DNA from: Akkermansia muciniphila
GTDB lineage: Bacteria; Verrucomicrobiota; Verrucomicrobiia; Verrucomicrobiales; V1-33
DNA length: 64,000 nt
Reading direction: 5' to 3'
NCBI GenBank assembly: GCA_943333275.1
Contig: CALQSQ010000008.1
Coordinates: forward strand, 1 to 64,000
Shown: positions 1-6,017 of the stretch, one piece after another
Position numbering within the stretch: the stretch's first letter is position 1
How the letters are laid out: each line of letters begins with the position of its first letter
Notes under the pieces: generated by a model
Databases searched by the model: none
Seen by the model: only the letters and a program-made list of their open reading frames with translations
What the model was told of the DNA's origin: nothing
Made by a program: the position numbers and the translations under genes

Positions 1-3
1 AGC

Positions 4-93
4 TGCGAGAGGCGAGAGGCGAGAGGCGAGAGGCGAGAGGCGAGAGGCGAGAGGCGAGAGGCGAGAGGCGAGAGGCGGGAGGCGGGAGGCGGG
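4..93. repeat. 7-bp tandem microsatellite
   Basis: Roughly eleven copies of the heptamer GAGGCGA follow each other from near the first base, and the last two or three copies change to GAGGCGG. The tract begins at the window edge, so its full length is unknown. A 7-bp period is not a multiple of three, so slippage would shift any reading frame running through it. No convincing gene crosses it within the window. Confidence 0.9.
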
Positions 94-145
94 CGCTACG
101 AGCAGAAGCGTAGGTAAGGGACAGGATAGATGGGCTGGGCAGGCC

Positions 146-334
146 TCACGCCATGGCCAGTTCGTTCTGGAGCATGGCTTGGAAGAGGGCTAGGAGCTTG
201 GCCTTTTGGCTTACAAGCGGTTTCCCAGGGTGGAGCTTTCGTTCAAGTGTGAGTCCGCTCTCAGGGTCTTCGAGACGCAGGAGTCGCTCCCCGGTGGCTA
301 GGGTGATGAGTTGGATGTGGAGTTCTGGTTTCAC
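146..334 (-). CDS. small hypothetical protein (62 aa)
   Basis: The predicted product is 62 residues with an amphipathic make-up: a beta-like start (LHIQLITLATGERLLRL) and a helical, charged end (SQKAKLLALFQAMLQNELA). I do not recognise a family. It lies 15 bp downstream of the minus-strand gene at 350-709, so the two are probably co-transcribed. There is no signal peptide or membrane segment. That it is a gene is inferred from position and ordinary protein-like composition, not from a known match; a chance frame is possible. Confidence 0.45.
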   Translation of the reverse strand: MKPELHIQLITLATGERLLRLEDPESGLTLERKLHPGKPLVSQKAKLLALFQAMLQNELAMA

Positions 335-349
335 GTTCGAAGGCTAGTG

Positions 350-709
350 TCAAAAATTGAATTCTACCAGTAGTTTATTGAGGTTGGCAGGAGTGGCGTG
401 CCCCAGCCGTGCAAATGCCTGCTGTGCCGCAGCCTCGAAGTCTGCTTCGTTCATTTCACAAACACTTACGGGTGGGTGAAGAGCCGCTACAGAAGCGGCT
501 TCCAGCACTTCATGATAAAGAGAAATGGAGATATCCGAAGGCGTGAGGTTACTGCGACACAGGGTGATTTCCAAGGTGGATCCGATGATGACGGTGCGGG
601 CCAAGGCAGTGCGTCCGATGGCATCTGTCATGGGTTCCTCGCTGAGGACGACGCGCAACAGGAGGAATCCTCCTTGCAGGGGTAGTGCCTGGAATGGGTC
701 TAGCTGCAT
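350..709 (-). CDS. hypothetical protein (119 aa)
   Basis: The product is a 119-residue soluble protein. Its N-terminal half reads like a beta-rich domain (GGFLLLRVVLSEEP, TVIIGSTLEITLCRS), and its C-terminal half is helical with acidic and alanine-rich stretches (ADFEAAAQQAFARLG). I do not recognise the family. Its ATG overlaps the end of the upstream minus-strand gene (700-867) by 10 bp, suggesting translational coupling, and another small gene follows after 15 bp. An internal Met at residue 27 is an alternative start. No function can be assigned. Confidence 0.55.
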   Translation of the reverse strand: MQLDPFQALPLQGGFLLLRVVLSEEPMTDAIGRTALARTVIIGSTLEITLCRSNLTPSDISISLYHEVLEAASVAALHPPVSVCEMNEADFEAAAQQAFARLGHATPANLNKLLVEFNF

Positions 710-867
710 GTTCGTTGAAGGGTTTCCGGCGGGAGGGCGGTGAGGCCGAGGTCGGACAAATTCAGCTTGGTCCCGCCCGATTTCCGGCAGGCTTCGATCC
801 TTTGCAGGGCTTTGTTGTAAGCGGCGGCTTGCTCTTTGGTCAAGTCGGCGGTGGGATCGGTGGGCAT
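700..867 (-). CDS. short leucine-rich-repeat-like protein, possibly a relict
   Basis: The product is 55 residues from the ATG at 867; the frame also runs back to an ATG at 984, but that extension is low-complexity and overlaps the divergent regulator. The segment RIEACRKSGGTKLNLSDLG and the following LTALPPE resemble the helix plus first leucine-rich repeat that opens bacterial LRR/ROCO-type proteins. Here the frame stops after about one repeat. It may be the stump of a larger LRR gene or a small adaptor. It overlaps the start of the gene at 350-709 by 10 bp and probably forms one operon with it. Confidence 0.45.
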   Translation of the reverse strand: MPTDPTADLTKEQAAAYNKALQRIEACRKSGGTKLNLSDLGLTALPPETLQRTCS

Positions 868-982
868 GGCGGATGTTGAAGCAGGTTCGCGTGGTTGTCG
901 CCAGCTTTCGTTTGCGGCGTGGTCCCGGCGCAAAAAATATTTCTTGCCGGGCACCGGGGGCGGGGGATGCGTTCCGCCAGCC

Positions 983-1261
983 ATGACCCGCCTTGCTTCG
1001 AATCGTGCCGCCTCTGCCTATGCTAGACGCATCCGGAAGCGGTTGCCCGGGCGGTTGCAGGAGTTGCGGGAGGCGAGAGGATGGAGCCAGTATACGCTGG
1101 CGCGGGAAAGCGGGGTGTCACGGAATACGATCAGTTATATCGAGTCGGGGAAGAGGCTGCCGGGGGTGGAGGTATTGGCGGTGCTGGTGCGGGGGCTGGG
1201 GGTGACGTTGGAGGGGTTTTTCAGCGGCATGGAGGAGGGCCAAAAAGCGTTCACAATGTAG
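983..1261 (+). CDS. XRE-family HTH transcriptional regulator
   Basis: This 92-residue protein is almost entirely one helix-turn-helix domain of the XRE/Cro-C1 type. Residues about 25-80 show the signature LQELREARGWSQYTLARESG, then VSRNTISYIESGKRLP and a hydrophobic closing helix. The ATG at 983 fits the family length; an in-frame extension to 836 would overlap the minus-strand gene and adds low-complexity sequence. Small regulators of this type usually bind operators near their own gene. The array of partly palindromic 21-bp repeats starts about 100 bp downstream, so a DNA-binding link is conceivable but unproven. Confidence 0.85.
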   Translation: MTRLASNRAASAYARRIRKRLPGRLQELREARGWSQYTLARESGVSRNTISYIESGKRLPGVEVLAVLVRGLGVTLEGFFSGMEEGQKAFTM

Positions 1262-1361
1262 GACTACCGCTACGGGCGGGGGCTGTGCTTTACTGCCGGC
1301 CATTCCACCCGATGACTGCGCTGCCTCTCCTTTCCCATTGCACGCCTGCCTTGCTCCCGCC

Positions 1362-1697
1362 GGGGGCGGTTTCCCGGTTCGCGGGAGGGCTTTCCCGGTT
1401 CGGGGGCAGCTTACCGCGCGCAATGGTATCCCTACCATCGCGCATGGTAGGCTTACCATTCCGCTGGGTATCCTTACCATTCCAAATGGTAGGCCTACCA
1501 TTCCAGAGGGTATCCCTACCATTTCGAATGGTATCCCTACCATTCCAGAGGGTATCCCTCCCATTTCGAATGGTAGGCCTACCATTCCCGAGGGTATCCC
1601 TACCATCGCGAATGGTAGCCTTACCATTCCGCGCGGTATCCCTGCCCTGCGCGGTGGCAGGACATCCCGACGGCAGGGGCAGGCATCCCGCCGTGCG
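1362..1697. repeat. array of about sixteen 21-bp imperfect palindromic repeats
   Basis: A strict 21-bp period runs from about 1362 to 1697. The well-conserved core at 1425-1655 holds eleven units, each beginning GGTA. Two alternating forms occur: GGTATCCCTACCATT and GGTAGGCCTACCATT, each followed by six variable bases (often CCAGAG-like or TCGAAT-like). GGTAGGCCTACC is a perfect 12-bp palindrome, and the outer units decay gradually. Because 21 is a multiple of 3, all six frames read as heptapeptide repeats, which explains overlapping open frames here. The stretch 1262-1724 has no other recognisable gene. No cas gene is near and there are no unique spacers. Confidence 0.9.
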
Positions 1698-1724
1698 CGG
1701 TATCAGACCTGAAAGGTTCCCCGC

Positions 1725-2525
1725 ATGAACTGGGACACCGGCACCTGGGACAGCGGCTTTTGGGATGCGCTCTCCGACTATTTTCACCCACAAACCAAAC
1801 ATAAACCAAAACACCAAACTATGAGACGCCAACTCTATTATCCCAGCCGCATCGCCGCCCAGTTGGTCTGGCTGATGAACTATTACACCAAGCTGCCGAT
1901 CCATGGCCCCACCTGCGGGGTGGCTGCGGGTGACATCACGGCCAGCGTGGCGGATGCCAAGTGGTGCAACTACGTGCTGGGCCTCTGGCTGGCGGCGGTG
2001 CGCGCCTTCTCCCCCGCCACCACGGATGCGGTGGACCTGGGCCTGACGGGCACGGGGAGCACTGTGGTGGTGCTGCCGACATTCACCGCGCCCGCGCTGC
2101 CTGCCGCAGTGGTGGCGCAGTTGCCCGGCGCGCTCACGCGCATCTTTGCGCTCATTGCGCAGATGAAGCTCAACGCGGGTTACACCGACGTCATCGGCTC
2201 GGACCTGGGCATCATCGGCTCGGAGGAAGATCCCGCGACCCATCCGTTTCCCAAAGTGGTCGTCGAAGTGATGCAGGGTCCCACGCGCAAAATCGTGCGG
2301 TCGAAATTCACCAAATATACGCATGAGGGCGTTTACATCGAAAGCCGTCGGGGCAACGGTGACTGGGAGTTCCTGGCCATCGACACGCTGACGCCCTACG
2401 ACGATGATCGTCCGTTGCTGGTGGCGGGCACGCCGGAAGAGCGGGAATACCAGTATCGCTTCTGGGACAAGGGCACGCCCAACGGTGAGTGGACCGATGT
2501 GAAGAAAGTAACCGTCAGCCCCTAA
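1725..2525 (+). CDS. hypothetical protein with Trp-rich N-terminus and FN3-like C-terminus
   Basis: The 266-residue product begins with a tryptophan-rich stretch (NWDTGTWDSGFWDAL). A second possible start at 1821 gives MRRQLYYPSRIAAQLVWLMN, which resembles the start of short proteins common in Verrucomicrobia and Bacteroidetes. A GAAAGG ribosome-binding site sits 8-9 bases before 1725, which favours the longer form. The C-terminal 80 residues (YQYRFWDKGTPNGEW) look like a fibronectin-III-type beta sandwich. No signal peptide is evident. It is 12 bp upstream of the next gene and probably co-transcribed with it. Function is unknown; a phage-tail-derived or surface role is speculation. Confidence 0.8.
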   Translation: MNWDTGTWDSGFWDALSDYFHPQTKHKPKHQTMRRQLYYPSRIAAQLVWLMNYYTKLPIHGPTCGVAAGDITASVADAKWCNYVLGLWLAAVRAFSPATTDAVDLGLTGTGSTVVVLPTFTAPALPAAVVAQLPGALTRIFALIAQMKLNAGYTDVIGSDLGIIGSEEDPATHPFPKVVVEVMQGPTRKIVRSKFTKYTHEGVYIESRRGNGDWEFLAIDTLTPYDDDRPLLVAGTPEEREYQYRFWDKGTPNGEWTDVKKVTVSP

Positions 2526-2537
2526 TCCCTAGGCCCC

Positions 2538-3089
2538 ATGCCCTTCGACCCCACCAAACCTGCGGCCAATTCGCCCAACAGCTCCGCAGAAATGCGCGAC
2601 CAGCTCAACGCGCTCAAGGCGCTGATCGATGCGCAGGGAGCGGGCCTGCTCTTCGGACGCGCGGCGGCGGACTGGACGAGCGCTTCGGCCAGCTTCACCG
2701 ATGTGCCGGGGCTGGCGTTCGCGGTGGCGGCGGGGGAGAGCTGGCAGGCGGAACTGGTGCTGCACGTGGTGGGCGGATCGAGCGGCCAGGGACTGAAATT
2801 CCGCGTCACCGGGCCGGGCGCCGCGTCGGTGATGATCACCATTGCCGGCACGGGATCGACCAGCTCGACGACGACAGAGTGCGAAGTGCAGACCGCCTTC
2901 TCCGTCGCCAGCCCCGCGAAGTCCTTCGTGACAGGCTCCACCCTCACCGGCGTCGTCCGCCTGCACGTGGCCGTGACCGCCGCCAGCGCCGCCGGCACCG
3001 TGCAACTCCAGGCCAGCAATAGTTCCGGCAGCGGCACTGTGACCCTCAAGGCTGGCTCGGACCTCGTGGCGCGGAGGAGTGGGGTTTAG
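2538..3089 (+). CDS. hypothetical protein, MPFDPTKP-type
   Basis: This 183-residue protein starts MPFDPTKPAANSPNSSAEMR, followed by a helix (DQLNALKALIDAQG). I recall similar openings in proteins next to YYPSR-type genes in Verrucomicrobia, but this cannot be checked here. The rest is beta-rich, threonine- and serine-rich and looks like a small jelly-roll or C1q/TNF-like or tail-fibre-like fold. There is no signal peptide. It follows the previous gene by 12 bp, so the two likely form one operon. Function is unknown. Confidence 0.75.
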   Translation: MPFDPTKPAANSPNSSAEMRDQLNALKALIDAQGAGLLFGRAAADWTSASASFTDVPGLAFAVAAGESWQAELVLHVVGGSSGQGLKFRVTGPGAASVMITIAGTGSTSSTTTECEVQTAFSVASPAKSFVTGSTLTGVVRLHVAVTAASAAGTVQLQASNSSGSGTVTLKAGSDLVARRSGV

Positions 3090-3100
3090 AGGGGGAAAAG

Positions 3101-3150
3101 ACTAAAGACTAAAGAACAAAGACTAAAGACTAAAGACTGAAGGCTGAAGG
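3101..3150. repeat. 7-bp ACTAAAG tandem repeat
   Basis: About seven copies of ACTAAAG, slightly degenerate (ACTGAAGG at the right end), follow the stop codon of the upstream gene by about 12 bases. The composition is A-rich and differs sharply from the flanking GC-rich coding sequence. Confidence 0.85.
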
Positions 3151-3156
3151 TGGGGG

Positions 3157-3210
3157 ATTGAAAATTGAGAATTGAAAATTGAGAATTGAAAATTGCAGAT
3201 TGAAAATTGG
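3157..3210. repeat. 14-bp ATTGAAAATTGAGA tandem repeat
   Basis: Four head-to-tail copies of ATTGAAAATTGAGA, the last two with changes at the end (CAG, GGG), directly follow the ACTAAAG tract. Within each unit AATTGA and ATTGAA form sub-repeats. No gene crosses it. Confidence 0.85.
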
Positions 3211-3234
3211 GGAGGGAGGAGGGTGCAATGACAG

Positions 3235-3349
3235 GGAGCGGCGACATTTCCGTCGCCGTTTGAGCACTCCTGCGAAGCAGCACTTCCATGGAGTGAAGTG
3301 CGCCTGCGGCGGTGGGTTTGAATGGGCGACAGGAATGTCGCCCCTCCGG
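3235..3349. repeat. REP-like element, family 1, copy A
   Basis: A unit of about 115 bp is bounded by inverted arms: GGAGCGGCGACATTTCCGTC on the left and GCGACAGGAATGTCGCCCC on the right. Each arm is itself a small palindrome (GCGACA and TGTCGC around TTCC or GGAA). Between them lie CACTCCTGCG, a GCAGCACTT motif and CGCCTGCGGCGGTGGGTT. A second full copy lies at 26978-27086 with the same internal motifs, and a lone arm at 5934-5960. It has no coding capacity of its own. Confidence 0.85.
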
Positions 3350-3355
3350 CTTTTG

Positions 3356-4234
3356 TTACTGACCGAAGGTGTTCACGGGTGACCAGGAGTCGCGGACTTG
3401 TTTGGTGGAAACGGACTTGGCGCGGGAGGAGGTGAGGGTGCCGAGGTCTTTTTCGTAGAGCCAGCCGCGTTCGGTGGCGACGAAGGTCATGACTCCTGAT
3501 TTCCTGTAGGAGGCGGGCCAGGCGACGATGACAAAGCTGTCCGGCTGCGCGTCGAGGATCTTGTAATGGTAGCCTTCGTAGGGCACTCCGCCATCGCGCA
3601 GGGAGGTGTAGCCTTTGCTTTCCGCGGTGGCCAGCATGGGGCCCACGGGGCTGGCCTTTTCACCGGCTCCGCTCTCCCAGTAGAGGCCGTCCCTGGTGCC
3701 CGGGGTGCTGAAGACGCGTGCGGCATAGGATTTCCTGCCATCTTTATCAGGATCCATGGCGTAATAGCTCCATTCCGCCCGGACGAGGCCGCGCAGGGTG
3801 GCCAGGGTGGCCAGTTCGTTCCTGCCGATCACGCGATTGTGAATTTCCTCACGTCCGGTGGCGGCATCGAAACTCCAAGTGCCGTCGCTGCGGTGCTTGA
3901 GAGGAATGGGAAACGTCCAGGCATCCGATCCGCAGTCGATCCATGTCAGACCGTTGTCCGACTCCCGAACGGTAATCTTCTGCGCGGCCCGGTTTAGAAC
4001 CAACCGACGATGCGTGGCGTCCTGAACGGAGTCTCCGGATCCGATTTCGTCGGCCTTGATGCCGGTCAATCGCTGCACTCCCGCGAGATCATCTGTCTCC
4101 AGGGCTTTAGTGAGGGCGGAAAAAGCAGCTTCTGGGGAGGGATGCGAACTCCCACTCGATGAAGTTGTTTGGCAGGCGGTTAGCAGCAAACTGACAGCAG
4201 AGGCTGCGAAGAGGTGAATCGAATTGATGGCCAT
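3356..4234 (-). CDS. DUF2950-family lipoprotein
   Basis: The 292-residue product has a lipoprotein signal with the lipobox LLLTAC near residue 21, followed by a serine-rich linker. The body matches my memory of DUF2950: an early PEAAFSALTKALETDD segment, ATLRGLVRAEWSYYAMDPD in the middle, and DGGVPYEGYHYKILDAQ toward the end, where these proteins are most conserved. DUF2950 genes typically accompany DUF3300 genes, and here the DUF3300 gene ends 51 bp upstream on the same strand. The protein is probably anchored in the cell envelope. Its biochemical role is not known. Confidence 0.85.
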   Translation of the reverse strand: MAINSIHLFAASAVSLLLTACQTTSSSGSSHPSPEAAFSALTKALETDDLAGVQRLTGIKADEIGSGDSVQDATHRRLVLNRAAQKITVRESDNGLTWIDCGSDAWTFPIPLKHRSDGTWSFDAATGREEIHNRVIGRNELATLATLRGLVRAEWSYYAMDPDKDGRKSYAARVFSTPGTRDGLYWESGAGEKASPVGPMLATAESKGYTSLRDGGVPYEGYHYKILDAQPDSFVIVAWPASYRKSGVMTFVATERGWLYEKDLGTLTSSRAKSVSTKQVRDSWSPVNTFGQ

Positions 4235-4285
4235 AAAGATAAAGAGATACTGGATAAAGGAGGTGAAAATTTTACCTGGTGAAGT

Positions 4286-5749
4286 CTAACGACGCCCCCC
4301 GCGGCTGCCCCCACCGCCACCGCCACTGCGACTGGGAGCGGATCTGGAAGGAGCGGATCTGGAACTGGAACTGGAGGCTGATCTAGAAGGGGCAGATCTG
4401 GAGGGTGCGGAAACGGAGGGTTTGCTTCCGCCACTGGAGCTGCGGGCTCCGCGGGCACTGGCAGCGCGATCCCTGGCAGCTGAATCCGCCCCGCCAAAGG
4501 CCCCGCCGCTGGGCTTGCTCACGTTGGGACGCTGCGCAGGCTGGGTGCTGGGGCGGTTGACGTTGGGCTTGTTATCGGGGCGGTTGATGTCAGGCCGCTG
4601 GGCCGGAGGCGTGGTGGGCCGATTAATGTTGGGTTTGTTGTCCGGTCGGTTGATGTCCGGGCGTTGGGCAGGAAGCGTGGTAGGCCGATTGATGGTGGGC
4701 TTGTTGTCCGGGCGGTTGATGTCAGGCCTCTGAGCTGGCAGCGTGGTGGGCCGATTGATGTTGGGCTTGTTGTCCGGGCGATTGAAGTCCGGGCGCTGAG
4801 CCGGCAGCGTGGGGGGTCGGTTGATGTTGGCCGTGTTGTTGGAATTATTCCAGCCGGGGCGGTTATTGACATTCACGTTGTTGTATTTGCCATACCGGTT
4901 GTTGACGGTGGTGTTGCTGTAGCTGACCCCGTGGCGGTGGCTCGGATTGTGGTTCCAGTTGACGTTACCGTGGACATTCACGTTGACGTTGGTGTTGCCA
5001 CGATACCAAGCATGACCGTAACCTGCGGAACGGCAGTAAAAGCTGTGCGTGTGCCAGTTACAGCCCCCGAAAAGCAACGCCCCGGTAACAAACCCAGCAC
5101 TGAAGGACAAGGTCCGGGCAACCGGGTAGCCCCAATACCAATAGGACGGCGGATAGGAATGCCAGGGATAATACCACCTGACAGGAGCCCACGCGGCCCC
5201 ATAGACGGTGACTGGGCTGTAAACCGGAACATAAACCCGCTCAGGAGCGGCCGGTTGGATGATAATGGTTTCTTTTTCCACGGCCACCTTTTGCTGTGAA
5301 GTGGTTTCGAGGTTGCCAGCGGACTGGGCCTTGGCGCGCATGCGCTGCACTGCGGCCATGACATCCTCCTGCTGCGCCAGCACGGCATTGCCCAGGTCCT
5401 GTGCCCAATCCAAGTTGCCGTCCAGCATTTTGAGGGCTTCCGGAAAGGCCACCAGTGATTTCACACTCGGATCCCATGGCTGCGCGGCTATTGCTTCGTC
5501 AAGAGCCGATCCAGTGGAACTTGGGTTGGCCTGGCGCCACCGGCTTGCCTGCACCACTTCCAGCGGATACGTGGCCGCCATGAGCACCTGCGAAAGCAGA
5601 TCGTCCGGATACAGCGCGATCGGAGCGACAAGTTGATCAAGTTGCTCTGCAGTAAAGGTGCCGTCTGCCGCTGCAGCGGTCTGCGCCTGGGCAAAGGGGG
5701 CTGTAATAACAACGGTGAGGAGGACAACGAGCAGTCTGAAGGCGTTCAT
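4286..5749 (-). CDS. DUF3300 domain protein with Pro/Asn-rich repeat tail
   Basis: From the ATG at 5749 the product has 487 residues, starting with a signal peptide (MNAFRLLVVLLTVVITAPFA). Residues about 30-190 carry the DUF3300 domain, with its typical LVAPIALYPDDLLSQVLMAA and TYPLEVVQASRW. A Tyr/Trp/Pro-rich region (VYVPVYSPVTVYG, WYYPWHSYPP) follows, then an Asn-rich zone and five near-identical 22-residue repeats of the type INRPTTLPAQRPD plus INRPDNKPN. The end is Ser/Gly/Arg-rich (SGGGGGGSRGGRR). An envelope location is expected. The DUF2950 gene follows 51 bp downstream. Confidence 0.85.
   Translation of the reverse strand: MNAFRLLVVLLTVVITAPFAQAQTAAAADGTFTAEQLDQLVAPIALYPDDLLSQVLMAATYPLEVVQASRWRQANPSSTGSALDEAIAAQPWDPSVKSLVAFPEALKMLDGNLDWAQDLGNAVLAQQEDVMAAVQRMRAKAQSAGNLETTSQQKVAVEKETIIIQPAAPERVYVPVYSPVTVYGAAWAPVRWYYPWHSYPPSYWYWGYPVARTLSFSAGFVTGALLFGGCNWHTHSFYCRSAGYGHAWYRGNTNVNVNVHGNVNWNHNPSHRHGVSYSNTTVNNRYGKYNNVNVNNRPGWNNSNNTANINRPPTLPAQRPDFNRPDNKPNINRPTTLPAQRPDINRPDNKPTINRPTTLPAQRPDINRPDNKPNINRPTTPPAQRPDINRPDNKPNVNRPSTQPAQRPNVSKPSGGAFGGADSAARDRAASARGARSSSGGSKPSVSAPSRSAPSRSASSSSSRSAPSRSAPSRSGGGGGGSRGGRR
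4530..4835. repeat. 66-bp coding tandem repeats inside the DUF3300 gene
   Basis: About five 66-bp units encode a 22-residue motif rich in Asn, Arg, Pro and Gln. The copies are close to identical at the DNA level, differing mostly in single bases (for example gattgatgttgggcttg against gattgatggtgggcttg). A 66-bp period preserves frame, so copy-number change would lengthen or shorten the tail without breaking the gene. Confidence 0.8.
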
Positions 5750-5933
5750 GAAGTTTCGGTTTGGGGTATCGGTTCGGAAGGGTGAATTTAAAGGGAGCAC
5801 TGGATGAGATGGAGCATTTCGCCAAGCAAATTTTTACTTGGCCTGGAGTGGACACTTTAGCGATATGGAAGCTCACACAGGCGATGTGGGAGCAGACTTG
5901 TAGGTCCGGGAGGCGGGCGGCGCGGTTTTTACA

Positions 5934-5960
5934 TCGGCGACAGGAATGTCGCCGCTCCGG
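5934..5960. repeat. lone arm of REP-like family 1
   Basis: The palindromic arm GGCGACAGGAATGTCGCCGC stands alone between the DUF3300 gene and the esterase gene. It matches the right arm of the complete elements at 3235-3349 and 26978-27086, but no partner arm or internal motif is present. It lies 60-85 bp upstream of the esterase start. Confidence 0.75.
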
Positions 5961-6017
5961 GGGGTGCTACATTAACACGGTGGAAATCTCCCGTGCGGTG
6001 GCAGGGGAGATTTGGCA

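Noticed and set aside
1081-2324. Frames reading through the 21-bp array as heptapeptide repeats
   Set aside because: Every strand and frame gives repeats because the period is a multiple of three. None has a good start site, and one would cover the coding strand of the gene at 1725.
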